From positions 186,001 to 250,000 of the forward strand of contig NZ_JADWOX010000001.1 of assembly GCF_016135805.1 (NCBI RefSeq): a stretch of 64,000 nucleotides of DNA, read 5' to 3'. The notes beneath the pieces were generated by a model. It did no database searches, was not told where the DNA came from, and saw nothing but the letters and a program-made list of their open reading frames with translations. Shown piece by piece: positions 51,824-61,518 of this stretch (positions are counted from its first letter, which is position 1; every line of letters begins with the position of its first letter). The stretch is from Caulobacter hibisci. Lineage in GTDB: Bacteria > Pseudomonadota > Alphaproteobacteria > Caulobacterales > Caulobacteraceae. A program made the translations under genes and the position numbers.

Positions 51824-51831
51824 CCAGTTAT

Positions 51832-51961
51832 CCCTCTCCCCTTGCGGGAGAGGGTGGCCCGCGAAGCGGGTCGGGTGAGGGGTCTCTCAAAACGAGCCGA
51901 AAGGCCTTTCGACCCCTCATCCTTCGGCTACGCCGACACCTTCTCCCGCAAGGGGAGAAGG
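51832..51961. repeat. inverted pair of CCTTCTCCC-type REP elements
   Basis: CCCTCTCCCCTTGCGGGAGAGGG (51832-51854) faces CCTTCTCCCGCAAGGGGAGAAGG (51939-51961), with CCCGCGAAGCGGG between. Same family as 20546-20685. The right unit ends 4 bp from the aroC stop. Confidence 0.85.
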
Positions 51962-51964
51962 ATT

Positions 51965-53092
51965 TCAGACGCGCTCCCCGCCGCCGCCCGGCAGGAACGC
52001 GCCGCCGCCCGTCTGCGCCCGATGGCGCAGGAACGCATCAGCCAGCACGCAGGCCGTCATCGCCTCGACCACCGGCACGCCGCGGATGCCGACGCACGGG
52101 TCGTGGCGACCCTTGGTGCGCAGGTCGATCTCCTCGCCGGCCTCGTTGAGGGTCTGGCGCGGGATCAGGATCGACGAGGTCGGCTTGAAGGCAACGCGAG
52201 CCACCACCGGCTGTCCGGTGGAGAGGCCGCCCAGCACGCCGCCGGCGTGGTTGGACAGGAACTCCGGCTCGCCGTTCGGTCCCAGCCGCATCATGTCGGC
52301 GTTGTCCTCGCCGGTGAGGGCGGCGCTGTCAAAGCCTTCTCCGATCTCCACGCCCTTGGCGGCATTGATCGACATCAGGGCCGCCGCCAGTTCGGCGTCG
52401 AGCTTGCCGTACAGCGGCGCGCCCCAGCCGGCCGGCACGCCGGTCGCCTCGACCTCGACGACGGCCCCGGTCGAGGAGCCCGCCTTGCGGATCTTTTCCA
52501 GGTGTTCTTCCCACACCGGAATGATCGCGGCGTCCGGCGACCAGTAGGGGTTCTCGCCGGTCTGCGCCCAATCCCAGTTGCCGCGATCGATCTTGTGCGG
52601 CCCGATCTGCACCAGGGCCGCGCGCACCGTGACGCCCGGGATCACCAGTCGCGCCACCGCTCCGGCGGCGACCCGCGCGGCCGTCTCCCGCGCCGAGCTG
52701 CGCCCGCCGCCGCGATAGTCGCGCACGCCGTACTTGGCGAAATAGGGATAGTCGGCGTGGCCGGGGCGGAAGGCCTGGGCGATCTCGCCATAGTCCTTGG
52801 ACCGCTGGTCGGTGTTCTCGATCATCAGGCTGATCGGCGTGCCCGTCGTGCGTTGGCCGCCGGTGCGCTCGTCCTCGAACACCCCCGACAGGATGCGCAC
52901 GGCGTCCGGCTCCTGGCGCTGGGTGACGAACTTGCCGTTGCCCGGCCGGCGCTTGTCGAGGAAGCCCTGGATCATTTCGGCCGTCAGCAGGATGCCTGGC
53001 GGCACGCCATCGACGACGCAGCCGAGGGCGGGCCCGTGGCTCTCGCCCCAGGTGGTGACGCGGAACAGGTGACCGAAGGTGTTGTGCGACAT
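51965..53092 (-). CDS. aroC: chorismate synthase
   Basis: 375 residues. Last step of the shikimate pathway: EPSP to chorismate, FMN-dependent. All three signatures are present: [18 protein letters not shown] near the start, [16 protein letters not shown] in the middle and [17 protein letters not shown] near the end. Both catalytic His (first in ESHG) are kept. Single gene, 99 bp from lysA. Confidence 0.97.
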   Translation of the reverse strand: MSHNTFGHLFRVTTWGESHGPALGCVVDGVPPGILLTAEMIQGFLDKRRPGNGKFVTQRQEPDAVRILSGVFEDERTGGQRTTGTPISLMIENTDQRSKDYGEIAQAFRPGHADYPYFAKYGVRDYRGGGRSSARETAARVAAGAVARLVIPGVTVRAALVQIGPHKIDRGNWDWAQTGENPYWSPDAAIIPVWEEHLEKIRKAGSSTGAVVEVEATGVPAGWGAPLYGKLDAELAAALMSINAAKGVEIGEGFDSAALTGEDNADMMRLGPNGEPEFLSNHAGGVLGGLSTGQPVVARVAFKPTSSILIPRQTLNEAGEEIDLRTKGRHDPCVGIRGVPVVEAMTACVLADAFLRHRAQTGGGAFLPGGGGERV

Positions 53093-53191
53093 GGCGAGGC
53101 TTCTAGCCGAAACGGCTTTGTGGGGCGAGACTTTGCGGGCGGGGAGCGGGCAGGGCGGCGACGCGCAAGAATTTGCCGCCGCCTGCCGCGT

Positions 53192-54457
53192 CTAGACCCA
53201 GTCCGGAACCAGGTCCCGGGCCAGCATCTCATCATAGCTCGGGCGCTTGCGGATCACGGCGTAGCGGTCGCCGTCGACCAGCACTTCGGGCACCAACGGG
53301 CGGGTGTTGTACTCGCTGGCCATGGCCGAGCCGTAGGCGCCCGCCGACATGAAGGCCACGAGATCGCCAGGCCCGAACGGTGGCAGGGCGCGATCGCGAG
53401 TGAAGGTGTCGCCGGTCTCGCAGACCGGGCCGACCACGTCGTAGACGGTCTCGCCGTCACGCTTGGTGACGGGGCGGATGTCGTGGAAGGCGTCGTACAT
53501 GGCCGGACGCACCAGGTCGTTCATGGCCGCGTCGATGACCAGGAACTTGCGGCCTTCCGGACGCTCGTGAACGTGGATGACCTCCGAGATCATGATCCCG
53601 GCGTTGGCGGCGATGACGCGGCCGGGCTCGAAGGCCAGCTTCACCGGCAGGCCCTTGGTCACTTCCGCCACCATAGCGCCAAACTCGGCGGGCGAGGGCG
53701 GTTCGGGGTGGTTGAAATAGGGTACGCCCAGGCCGCCGCCCAGGTCCAGGCGCTCGACCGACAGGCCTTCGCCCAACAGCTGCTCGACCAGGCCCCGCAT
53801 CTTGGTGAAGGCCGCGCGCATCGGCTCCAGGTCGGTGATCTGGCTGCCGATGTGACAGGCGACCCCGATCGGCTCCAGCGCGGCGTTGTTGCTCGCATTG
53901 GCGTAGAGACGGGCGGCCTCGGCGAACGAGACGCCGAACTTGTTCTCCGACTTGCCGGTGGCGATCTTGGCGTGGCCGCCGGCCGCGACGTCGGGATTGA
54001 CCCGGAAGGCGATCTTGGCCCGCACGCCCAGCTCGGCGGCGACCTGGGCGATCAGCTCCATCTCCGGCTCGGACTCGACGTTGATCTCGGCGACCCCGGC
54101 CTTCAGGGCGAAGGCGATCTCCTCGCGCTTCTTGCCGACGCCCGAGAACACGATGCGCTCGCCGGGGATGCCGGCGGCGAGCGCCCGGCGGACCTCGCCT
54201 TCCGACACCGTGTCGGCGCCGGCGCCCAGGTCGCCCAGCACCTTCAGCACGGCCACGTTCGAATTGGCCTTCACCGCATAGGCCACCAGCGGGTCGACGA
54301 CCCCGGCCTGGACCAGGGCGTCGCGGAACACCGTGAAGTGCCGCTCCAGGGTGGCGCGGGAATAGACATAGACCGGCGTGCCGACCTCGGCCGCGATCCT
54401 GGCCAGGGGGACGCCTTCGCAGGCTAGGCCCTCGGGGCCGTATTCGAAGTGGTTCAC
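53192..54457 (-). CDS. lysA: diaminopimelate decarboxylase
   Basis: 421 residues from GTG at 54457; a longer upstream frame belongs to the lptM gene in another frame. PLP enzyme of lysine synthesis, decarboxylating meso-diaminopimelate. PLP Lys in AYAVKANSNVAVLK (about residue 59), HIGSQITDL, GGGLGVPY, EPGRVIAANAG and the CETGD substrate motif. Third gene of argH-lptM-lysA. Confidence 0.97.
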   Translation of the reverse strand: MNHFEYGPEGLACEGVPLARIAAEVGTPVYVYSRATLERHFTVFRDALVQAGVVDPLVAYAVKANSNVAVLKVLGDLGAGADTVSEGEVRRALAAGIPGERIVFSGVGKKREEIAFALKAGVAEINVESEPEMELIAQVAAELGVRAKIAFRVNPDVAAGGHAKIATGKSENKFGVSFAEAARLYANASNNAALEPIGVACHIGSQITDLEPMRAAFTKMRGLVEQLLGEGLSVERLDLGGGLGVPYFNHPEPPSPAEFGAMVAEVTKGLPVKLAFEPGRVIAANAGIMISEVIHVHERPEGRKFLVIDAAMNDLVRPAMYDAFHDIRPVTKRDGETVYDVVGPVCETGDTFTRDRALPPFGPGDLVAFMSAGAYGSAMASEYNTRPLVPEVLVDGDRYAVIRKRPSYDEMLARDLVPDWV

Positions 54458-54476
54458 TGCAGCGCTTTCAGGGAGA

Positions 54477-54791
54477 TCAGTTCGGCGTCGAGGACGGGAA
54501 ACCGGCGGCGGAGGGACCGCCGAACGGGTTGGACGGCGTCCCCCGCAGCGGGGCGGCCTTGATCGTGCGGTTGCTCGAGGCCGGGTCGGCGTTTTCCTGC
54601 ACGCCGTTCGGGCGGGCCGGCTGGTTGGCCTGGGCCGAGGCCTCACGGCGCTTGGAGGCTTCGGCGGCCTTCTTCTCCGGACCCCACAGCGGCGCGGGGC
54701 GCTGAAGCTCGGCCTGCTTGCCGCAGGCGGTGAGGGCGGCGCCGGTCAGGCCCAGGGCGGCGATGGCGAGCAGGGTGGCGGGACGGATCAT
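54477..54791 (-). CDS. lptM: LptM-like lipoprotein
   Basis: 104 residues. Lipobox LTAC (Cys about 23), then [15 protein letters not shown], the short LptM pattern CGxxxxLxxP, and a hydrophilic Pro/Ala/Asn-rich tail longer than in E. coli YifL. LptM helps mature the outer-membrane LptDE LPS translocon. Position between argH and lysA is the usual alphaproteobacterial place. Its ATG overlaps the argH stop (ATGA). Confidence 0.8.
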   Translation of the reverse strand: MIRPATLLAIAALGLTGAALTACGKQAELQRPAPLWGPEKKAAEASKRREASAQANQPARPNGVQENADPASSNRTIKAAPLRGTPSNPFGGPSAAGFPSSTPN

Positions 54792-56206
54792 GCGAGGGCT
54801 TCCTTCCAACGCGCGATCTGGGCGCGGACCTGGGCGGGGGCGGTCCCGCCATAGCTCATGCGGCTGGCCGCCGAGGCGGCCGGTGTGAGGACGTCGTAGA
54901 CCCCGTCGGTGATCCGCGGCTCGATGGCCTGGAATTGCGCCAACGACAGGTCCGACAGGTCCAGGCCTTGGGTCTCGGCCGCCTTCACGGCCGAGCCTGT
55001 CACGTGGTGGGCGTCGCGGAAAGGCATGTTCAGCTCGCGCACCAGCCAGTCGGCCAGATCGGTGGCGGTCGAGAAGCCCGCGCCTGCGGCGGCGGCCATC
55101 TTCTCGGTGTTGGGGGTCAGATCGGCGATCATGCCGGCCATGGCCAGCAGGCTCAGTTCCAGCGCGTCGAAGGCCTCGAAGGTCGGGACCTTGTCCTCCT
55201 GCATGTCCTTCGAATAGGCCAGCGGCAGGCCCTTCATGACCACCGTCAGGGTGGTCAGGCTGCCCAGGATGCGGCCGACCTTGGCGCGGATCAGCTCGGC
55301 CGCGTCGGGGTTCTTCTTCTGCGGCATGATCGAGCTGCCGGTCGTGAAGGCGTCGGTCAGCTTGATGAAGCCGAACATCGGCGTCGTCCACAGCACGATC
55401 TCCTCGGCCAGGCGCGACAGGTGCGTGGCGGTGATCGAGGCGGCCGACAGGGCCTCCAGGGCGAAGTCGCGCGACGAGACGCTGTCCAGCGAGTTGGCGG
55501 TCGGACGGTCGAAGCCCAGGGTCGCCGCCGTCTGGTGGCGGTCGATCGGGAAGGGGGAGCCGGCCAGGGCGGCCGCGCCCAGCGGGCACTCGTTCATGCG
55601 GGCGCGGGCGTCGCGGAAGCGGCTGGCGTCGCGGCCGAACATCTCGACATAGGCCATCAGGTGGTGGCCGAAGGTCACCGGCTGGGCCGGCTGCAGGTGG
55701 GTGAAGCCCGGCATCAGGGCGTCGGCATAGGTCTCGGCCTGGGCCAGCAGCGCCTTCTGGAGCTCGACCAGCTGAGCGGCGGAACGGTCGGCTGCGTCAC
55801 GCACCCACAGGCGGAAATCGACGGCCACCTGGTCGTTGCGCGAGCGGGCGGTGTGCAGCCGGCCGGCCGTCGGGCCGATCAGCTCGCGCAGCCGCGCCTC
55901 GATGTTCATGTGGATGTCTTCGTACTCGTCGCGGAACGGGAAGGTCCCGGTAGCCAGTTCGTCCTCGATCTTGGCCAGGCCTTCGAGGATTTCCTCGCCG
56001 TCGCTGCTTGCAATGACGCCTTGGGTGATCAACATCCGCGCGTGGGCGCGGCTGCCCGCCAGGTCCTGCGCCCAGAGGCGCTTGTCGAAGCCGATGGAGA
56101 CGTTGATCGCCTGCATCAGTTCCGCCGGCTTGGCCGAGAACCGTCCGCCCCACATGGCTTGGCCCTGGCCGTTCGCGGCGGGCGTTTTGGAGGCGGTGTC
56201 GGTCAT
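54788..56206 (-). CDS. argH: argininosuccinate lyase
   Basis: 472 residues. Last step of arginine synthesis, splitting argininosuccinate. Signature [12 protein letters not shown] (about residue 290), [10 protein letters not shown] near the start, [15 protein letters not shown] with the catalytic His. ATG at 56206 touches the tlpA ATG (CATATG); the family start suggests Met17 (MWGGRF) as the alternative start. Confidence 0.96.
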   Translation of the reverse strand: MTDTASKTPAANGQGQAMWGGRFSAKPAELMQAINVSIGFDKRLWAQDLAGSRAHARMLITQGVIASSDGEEILEGLAKIEDELATGTFPFRDEYEDIHMNIEARLRELIGPTAGRLHTARSRNDQVAVDFRLWVRDAADRSAAQLVELQKALLAQAETYADALMPGFTHLQPAQPVTFGHHLMAYVEMFGRDASRFRDARARMNECPLGAAALAGSPFPIDRHQTAATLGFDRPTANSLDSVSSRDFALEALSAASITATHLSRLAEEIVLWTTPMFGFIKLTDAFTTGSSIMPQKKNPDAAELIRAKVGRILGSLTTLTVVMKGLPLAYSKDMQEDKVPTFEAFDALELSLLAMAGMIADLTPNTEKMAAAAGAGFSTATDLADWLVRELNMPFRDAHHVTGSAVKAAETQGLDLSDLSLAQFQAIEPRITDGVYDVLTPAASAASRMSYGGTAPAQVRAQIARWKEALA

Positions 56207-56833
56207 ATGAGCGAAGTCCAGTCGAACGTGGTGACCAAGCCGAAGCCCGGCCCCCTGAAATGGGCCATCGGCGCCGTCATGCTCGTCGGCGTCGTCGGCG
56301 TCCTATACGTCATCGCCCAGGCTTCGTTCAAACCCGCAGAAGCCGCCGACCTCACGGAATTCAAGAAGGCGTCCCTAGCTAAGCTGGATGTGCCCAAGAC
56401 GCCGCGGGCGCCGCCGGCCACCGTCTTCACCGACATGGCCGGAAAACCCCATACCCTGGCCGACTTCAAGGGCCAGGTGGTGGTGATGAACCTGTGGGCC
56501 ACCTGGTGCGCGCCCTGCAAGAAGGAGATGCCCACCCTGGCCAAGCTGGCGGGCGCCTACGCCACCCAGCCGGTCAAGGTGCTGCCTATCAGCGTCGATC
56601 GCGATAGCGACCTCAACCTGATCCAGGCCGAGATGGCCAAGAACCCGCCGCTCGTCACCTTCCGCGACAAGTCCTACAAGCTGTCGTTTGACCTGGAGCC
56701 GCGCGCCGCCGGTTATCCGACCACGGTGATCTACGACAAGAAGGGCCAGGAGCGGGCCCGCATCTCCGGCGAGGCCGACTGGTCCAGCCCCGAGGCCCGC
56801 GGCCTGGTCGAAGCCCTGCTGAAAGAGAAATGA
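56207..56833 (+). CDS. tlpA: TlpA-family thiol:disulfide reductase
   Basis: 208 residues. N-terminal transmembrane anchor (about residues 20-40), then a periplasmic thioredoxin fold with [13 protein letters not shown] (redox CxxC at about 104-107) and [12 protein letters not shown] (cis-Pro). TlpA keeps cysteines of proteins such as cytochrome oxidase assembly factors reduced. Divergent from argH with no gap. Its stop overlaps the next start (ATGA). Confidence 0.93.
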   Translation: MSEVQSNVVTKPKPGPLKWAIGAVMLVGVVGVLYVIAQASFKPAEAADLTEFKKASLAKLDVPKTPRAPPATVFTDMAGKPHTLADFKGQVVVMNLWATWCAPCKKEMPTLAKLAGAYATQPVKVLPISVDRDSDLNLIQAEMAKNPPLVTFRDKSYKLSFDLEPRAAGYPTTVIYDKKGQERARISGEADWSSPEARGLVEALLKEK

Positions 56834-57570
56834 GCCCCGAGCTCCTCGAACCGATCGCCGACGCCGCCTGGCCGGCCCGCGATCGCGAGCGCCTGGGCGG
56901 CTGGCGGCTGAACGCTGCCGACGGCTTCTCGCTGCGCATCAACGCCTGCTGGCCCCTGGGCGAGCCCGATCGCGATCCGGAAGCCGCCATCGACGCGGTC
57001 GAGGCCTTCTACGCCGCGCGTGGCCTGCTGGTGCGCTTCAAGCTGACCGAAGGCGCGACGGCGCCGGCCGACCTGGCCGAACGCCTGGCCCGTCGGGGCT
57101 ACGAGCCTCACGGCGAAACCCTGGTGGTGACTGGCGCCGTCACCGGCCTCGCCGATCCGGACGTGACCCTGTCGATCGCGCCCGACCCGGCCTTCCAGAC
57201 GGTGCTGGTCGCCTCGGCCAAGGGAAACCTGGCTGACGCCCGCGAGCGGCTGGAGGGCCTGGCCCGCATCCCGGCCCCGGCGCGATTCGCTCGGCTGGAC
57301 GTGGACGGTCGCCCCGCCGCCCTCGGCGCCTGCGCGGTCGATGGCGAGGCGGTGGGCATCTTCGGCATGCGCACCGACCCCGACTTCCGCCGCCGAGGCC
57401 TGGCTCGCCGGCTTCTCGACTCGTTGCTGGTCGAGGCCGCCACGCTGGGCGCGCGCACCGCCTATCTGCAGGTCGAGGCCGCCAACGCGCCGGCCATCGC
57501 CCTCTACGCGGCGCGCGGTTTTTCGACCGCCTACCGCTATCGCTACTGGACCAGGCCCGCCCACGATTGA
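56830..57570 (+). CDS. GNAT-family N-acetyltransferase
   Basis: 246 residues in two parts; the C-terminal half is a GNAT domain: IFGMRTDPDFRRRGLARRLL (acetyl-CoA loop) and VEAANAPAIALYAARGFSTAY. The N-terminal half (WPARDRERLGGWRLNAADGF) resembles the divergent first GNAT repeat of bilobed members. Overlaps tlpA by four bases. Substrate unknown. Confidence 0.9.
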   Translation: MSPELLEPIADAAWPARDRERLGGWRLNAADGFSLRINACWPLGEPDRDPEAAIDAVEAFYAARGLLVRFKLTEGATAPADLAERLARRGYEPHGETLVVTGAVTGLADPDVTLSIAPDPAFQTVLVASAKGNLADARERLEGLARIPAPARFARLDVDGRPAALGACAVDGEAVGIFGMRTDPDFRRRGLARRLLDSLLVEAATLGARTAYLQVEAANAPAIALYAARGFSTAYRYRYWTRPAHD

Positions 57571-57647
57571 CGAGCGCCCCGGTTTGGGTTGCTGATCCCG
57601 TCCGGGGAAGCGGCGCGTGGCCGCCTTGCGTGTTTGGGGGAAGCGTC

Positions 57648-58178
57648 GTGGATCACGGCAACCAGAAACTGATCAGCTACGGCGTCACGGCGGCGGTCGT
57701 GGCCATCGTCTTCGCCCTGCGCTTTCGCGCCATGAGCAAGGAGCGACGACTGAAGCTGGAGTTCATGTGGATCCTGCCGGCGATCATGGTCGCCTCGCTG
57801 GTCTTCCTGTTCATGCAGTTCACGCCGCACGGGACCGACTGGCTGTGGCTGGCGGCGATCTTCGCCGTGGGCGCGACGATCGGCTGGTGGCGCGGCAAGC
57901 TGATCCCGATCGCCATCGATCCCGACACCCACGAGCTCAACACCAAGCCCTCGCCGGCGGCCCTGCTGTTCCTGCTGGCCATCTTCGCCGTGCGCTTCGC
58001 CCTGAAGGCCTTCCTCGAAACCGAGGCCCAGGCCTGGCACATCAACGCCGTGCTGCTGACCGACGGTTTCGTGGTGCTGGGCGTGGGCCTGTTCGCCGTC
58101 TCCCGCCTGGAAATGGCCCTGCGGGCCATTGGCCTGCTGCGCGCGGCCCGCGCGACGCGGGCGGCTCAGGCGGCTTAG
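57648..58178 (+). CDS. CcdC-like (DUF1453) membrane protein
   Basis: 176 residues from GTG at 57648, with GGGGGAAG upstream. Four to five hydrophobic segments (about 12-28, 45-60, 68-82, 103-120, 132-150) with the FRAMSKERRLKLEFMWILP loop and WWRGKLIPIAIDPDTHELN, typical of CcdC/DUF1453 proteins. Function unknown; a link to tlpA-type redox (ccd) is only by name. 77 bp after the GNAT gene. Confidence 0.8.
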   Translation: MDHGNQKLISYGVTAAVVAIVFALRFRAMSKERRLKLEFMWILPAIMVASLVFLFMQFTPHGTDWLWLAAIFAVGATIGWWRGKLIPIAIDPDTHELNTKPSPAALLFLLAIFAVRFALKAFLETEAQAWHINAVLLTDGFVVLGVGLFAVSRLEMALRAIGLLRAARATRAAQAA

Positions 58179-58203
58179 GGGGCGTCGCCTCTCTACATTG
58201 TTG

Positions 58204-58350
58204 TCCCGGCCGAAGCGCAGCGAGAGCCGGGACCCAGGGGCCGTACGCAAGGCCTTTCAACATCGAAGACGGCCGACCCAGCCGCGGCGCCCAGTCCTCC
58301 TGGGTCCCGGGTCTGCGGACCGCTGCGCGGCCCTTCGCCCGGGGTGACGG
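58204..58350. repeat. CCCGGCCGAAG-type inverted repeat pair
   Basis: TCCCGGC...GCCGGGA (58204-58232) and GACCCAGG on the left are matched by CCTGGGTC, CCCGG and a GGTCTGCGGACC hairpin on the right. It lies between the CcdC-like gene and the acyltransferase promoter. Confidence 0.65.
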
Positions 58351-58400
58351 GGTTTGAAGATTTCGCACTCGTGCGGCTCCCGTTTCGATCGTCGTTCTCT

Positions 58401-58425
58401 AACTAGTTTACAAAACAAACTAGTT
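58401..58425. promoter_or_regulatory. perfect dyad operator of the acyltransferase operon
   Basis: AACTAGTTT, 7 bp, AAACTAGTT, 42 bp before the ATG at 58467, in an AT-rich stretch unlike the surroundings. Likely bound by the winged-helix regulator encoded third in the operon. Confidence 0.6.
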
Positions 58426-58466
58426 GATCCATCGTGCGGCCAACCTCGCAACTGGGGAGGAAGCCC

Positions 58467-59678
58467 ATGCACGCGCCGCTCAAGGCCCTGGAAAGATCGA
58501 CCGCCGCCGACGGTCGCAACGCCCCGATCGGCGCCCTGCGCGCCTTCGTCACCCTGCTGGTGATCGCCCACCACACGGCGATGACCTACCACCCCTACGC
58601 GCCGGCCCCGAAGGCGTTCGAGGCTCCGCCGATCCTGTGGACGGCCTTCCCGGTCGTCGATCCGCAGAAGGTCGGGGCGTTCGGCATCCTGGCCCTGGTC
58701 AACGACATGTTCTTCATGTCGCTGATGTTCTTCATCTCCGGCCTGTTCGTCGCCCAGGGGCTGAAAGCGAAGGGCAGGGGCGGTTTCCTGAAGGGCCGCG
58801 CCCTGCGCCTGGGGATACCGTTCGTGATCGGCGCCGCCCTGCTGGCCCCGCTGGCCTACTACCCCGCCTGGCTGCAAGCCGGCGGCGCGCCCTCGGTGTC
58901 GGCCTTCGCCGAGGCCTGGACGCGCCTGCCGTTCTGGCCCGCCGGCCCGGCTTGGTTCCTGTGGGTGCTGCTGGCCTTCGGCGCAGTCGTTACGGCGCTA
59001 CACGCCCTGGTCCCCGGATCGATCGACGCCCTGGGGCGGCTGGCAAAGGGAGCGGAGGCCAGGCCCGGTCGGTTCTTCCTCGCCCTCGTCGCCGTCAGCC
59101 TGGCGGCCTACCTGCCGCTGTCGATGACCACGCCGTTCGGCCACTGGACGATGATCGGGCCGTTCACGGTGCAGACCGCCCGCATCGGGCACTACCTCGT
59201 CTACTTCCTGGCCGGCGTCGCCGTCGGCGCGGCCGGCGTCGGCCAGGGGCTTACCGATCCCGACGGCAAGCTCGCCAAGCGCTGGTGGGTTTGGCAGCTG
59301 GCCCCGATCGCGCCGATCGTCGGCGGGGTGGCCACCCTGATCGTCGCCTTCTCGCCCAATCCGCCGCCCCGGCCGTTCCTCGACCTGTTCGGCGGCCTGA
59401 TGTTCGCCCTGGGCTGCGCGGCCCTGTCGTTCGCCGCCCTGGCGACCTTCCTGCGCTTTGCCCGCAGAACCGGACCGATCGGCGCCAGCCTGCAGGCCAA
59501 CGCTTACGGCATGTACCTGCTGCACTACGTCTTCACCTCGTGGCTGGCCTGGATGCTGCTGCCGCAACAGTGGGGCGGCCTGGCCAAGGCCGCGGCGGTG
59601 TTCGTCGGGGCGACGGCGCTGAGCTGGCTGCTGACCATGGCTCTGCGCCGCATGCCGCTGTTGGGACGAATCCTGTGA
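58467..59678 (+). CDS. acyltransferase-3 family membrane protein
   Basis: 403 residues from ATG at 58467 (GGGGAGGA upstream). About ten transmembrane helices. The AT3 catalytic His is in RAFVTLLVIAHHTAMTY (helix 1), followed by MFFMSLMFFISGLFVAQGLK and RALRLGIPF (Arg-rich loop). Such proteins transfer acyl groups to extracytoplasmic glycans or glucans (OPG/MdoC-like). First of a three-gene operon; the next start overlaps or closely follows its stop. Confidence 0.92.
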   Translation: MHAPLKALERSTAADGRNAPIGALRAFVTLLVIAHHTAMTYHPYAPAPKAFEAPPILWTAFPVVDPQKVGAFGILALVNDMFFMSLMFFISGLFVAQGLKAKGRGGFLKGRALRLGIPFVIGAALLAPLAYYPAWLQAGGAPSVSAFAEAWTRLPFWPAGPAWFLWVLLAFGAVVTALHALVPGSIDALGRLAKGAEARPGRFFLALVAVSLAAYLPLSMTTPFGHWTMIGPFTVQTARIGHYLVYFLAGVAVGAAGVGQGLTDPDGKLAKRWWVWQLAPIAPIVGGVATLIVAFSPNPPPRPFLDLFGGLMFALGCAALSFAALATFLRFARRTGPIGASLQANAYGMYLLHYVFTSWLAWMLLPQQWGGLAKAAAVFVGATALSWLLTMALRRMPLLGRIL

Positions 59679-59710
59679 CCCTGCATGATGCCGCCGATGG
59701 AGCCGGGCCC

Positions 59711-60355
59711 ATGAACGACAAGCTGAAGACGGTGCAGGACGACCTGGCGTTCCTGCGCGGCCTCGCCGAGGGCGGCGCAGAGCGGGCCGGCTTCGGCGTC
59801 GCCGGCGGCGCGCTGTACGGTTCGGCCGGCCTGCTCTACGGGATCCAGACCCTGGTCTATTTTGCCCAGGAGAAGGGGCTGGTGCGCCTGGGGGGACTGG
59901 GCAACCTGATCCTGGCTTGGCTGCCGACCCTGATCTTCGTGGTGCTGATGACCATCGTCATCGTCGTCGAGCGCAAGCGGCCCAAGGGCGGCGTCGCCAG
60001 CCGGGCCGTCAACGCCGCCTTCGCCGGGGCAGGCTTGGCCAACTTGGCGCTGATCATCGTCTTTGCCGTGGCCGCCGCCCGCAATCACGACTTCCGCTAC
60101 TGGCTGTTCCACCCCGCCGTGGTGTTCGTGATGCAGGGCGCGGTCTGGTATGCGGTCTTCGCCCTGCGCAAGCGCGCCTGGATGCTGGTCGTCTCGCTGG
60201 GCTGGCTGGCCTCGGGCGTCGCCCTGGGTCTGCTGGTCGACCGCGCCGACCTCTACCTGCTGATCGCGGGTTTCGGCCTCTTCGCCTTCATGATGGTCCC
60301 CGGCTTCTTCATGATGCGCCAGGCCCAGCGCCAGCCCGTCTATTCGGCCGCCTGA
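59711..60355 (+). CDS. membrane protein of the acyltransferase operon
   Basis: 214 residues from ATG at 59711 (GGAG 8 bases before); a GTG at 59675 overlapping the previous stop is the alternative. Five to six hydrophobic segments, Gly-rich N-terminal region (RAGFGVAGGALYGSAGLLYG) and a basic loop VERKRPKGG. I do not recognise a family. Between an acyltransferase and a regulator on one transcript. Confidence 0.75.
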   Translation: MNDKLKTVQDDLAFLRGLAEGGAERAGFGVAGGALYGSAGLLYGIQTLVYFAQEKGLVRLGGLGNLILAWLPTLIFVVLMTIVIVVERKRPKGGVASRAVNAAFAGAGLANLALIIVFAVAAARNHDFRYWLFHPAVVFVMQGAVWYAVFALRKRAWMLVVSLGWLASGVALGLLVDRADLYLLIAGFGLFAFMMVPGFFMMRQAQRQPVYSAA

Positions 60356-60362
60356 GACGATC

Positions 60363-60674
60363 GTGACGGCAAGGTTCGACATCAGCGGGCTCGACGACGT
60401 CATCCACGGTCGCGTGCGGCTGGGCGTCGTCGCCTATTTGGCCAGCGCCGAGGTGGCCGACTTCACCGAGCTGAAAAACCTGCTCGACGTCACCCAGGGC
60501 AACCTCTCGATCCACCTGCGCAAGCTGGAGGAGGCCGACTACGTCTCGATCGACAAGAGCTTCGTCGGTCGCAAGCCCCTGACCCGCGTGCGCCTCACCG
60601 ATACCGGCCGCGCGGCCTTCGCCCGCTACCTGAAGGCCATGGGGCAGCTGGTCGAGCAGGCGGGCGGAAGCTAG
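60363..60674 (+). CDS. winged-helix regulator (HTH_34 type)
   Basis: 103 residues, GTG start. Almost entirely a winged helix: GRVRLGVVAYLASAEVADF, LLDVTQGNLSIHLRKLEEAD, then the wing SFVGRKPLTRVRLTDTGRAA. Family members act as small dimeric repressors. As third gene of the acyltransferase operon it probably binds the dyad at 58401 and controls itself. Its stop overlaps the gluQRS stop on the other strand (CTAG). Confidence 0.9.
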   Translation: MTARFDISGLDDVIHGRVRLGVVAYLASAEVADFTELKNLLDVTQGNLSIHLRKLEEADYVSIDKSFVGRKPLTRVRLTDTGRAAFARYLKAMGQLVEQAGGS

Positions 60675-61516
60675 AGGCCCATCTCCGCCCGCAGCGCCTG
60701 CGGCGTCGCCCCGGCCGCGCGCAGTTCGCGCAGGGTCTGGGCGTTGTCGCGCTTGGCGTAGCGCTTGCCGTCCGACCCCACCAGCAGGCCGTGGTGGCGA
60801 TAGGTTGGGGTCGGCAGGTCCAGCAGGGCCTGGAGCAGCCGCTGGATGTGGGCCGCCTCGAACAGATCCTGGCCGCGGATCACGTGGGTGATGCCCTGCA
60901 AGGCGTCGTCCAGCACCACGGCTAGGTGGTAGGCGACGCCGACGTCCTTGCGGGCCAGGACGATGTCGCCGGCCGTTTCCGGGCAGGCGCGGATCAGACC
61001 CGTCTCGACGTCGGGACCCGCGCCCTCCTCGACGAAGCTCAAGTCCTCGAAGCCGCCTAGCGTTCGCGCGGCCGCGTCCAGCGACAGCCGCCAGGCGAAG
61101 GCGTCGCCCCGCGCCAGGCGTTCGGCCTCCTCGCGCTCCGGCAGGGGCGCGCCGCGATAGGGGACGGCCGGCTCGTGCGGGGCGCGGCCGATGTCCAGCT
61201 CCCGGCGGGTCTTGAAGCAGCGATAGACCAGGCCCCGCTCGCGCAGGGTCTCGATGGCGGCGTGATAGTCGGCCAGGTGCTCGGACTGGCGGCGGAGCGG
61301 CTGTTCCCACTCGAGGCCCAGCCAGGCCAGGTCTTCCAGGATCCCGGCTTCGTATTCCGGTCGGCTACGGATGGCGTCGATGTCCTCGATCCGCAGCACG
61401 AAGCGGCCGCCCGCAGCCCGCGCGGCGTCAAAGGCGGTCAGGGCCGAGAAGGCATGGCCGCGATGCAGGAAGCCGGTGGGAGAGGGGGCGAAGCGGGTGG
61501 CGAAGGGGGGCATCAA
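60671..61516 (-). CDS. gluQ: glutamyl-Q tRNA(Asp) synthetase
   Basis: 281 residues, the short GluRS-like form without anticodon domain. HIGH-like HRGH in PTGFLHRGHAFSA, RIEDIDAIRSRPEYEAG, and the second motif degenerated to KRYAKRDNA. It attaches Glu to queuosine 34 of tRNA-Asp, so it uses the product of the queC-E-D pathway 11 kb away. Zinc Cys of the E. coli enzyme are only partly kept (YRCFKTRR, YRGAP). Confidence 0.93.
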   Translation of the reverse strand: MMPPFATRFAPSPTGFLHRGHAFSALTAFDAARAAGGRFVLRIEDIDAIRSRPEYEAGILEDLAWLGLEWEQPLRRQSEHLADYHAAIETLRERGLVYRCFKTRRELDIGRAPHEPAVPYRGAPLPEREEAERLARGDAFAWRLSLDAAARTLGGFEDLSFVEEGAGPDVETGLIRACPETAGDIVLARKDVGVAYHLAVVLDDALQGITHVIRGQDLFEAAHIQRLLQALLDLPTPTYRHHGLLVGSDGKRYAKRDNAQTLRELRAAGATPQALRAEMGL

Positions 61517-61518
61517 GC

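Noticed and set aside
51842..54427. 861-codon plus-strand frame across aroC and lysA
   Set aside because: It runs opposite two well-defined biosynthetic genes and reads through a REP pair.
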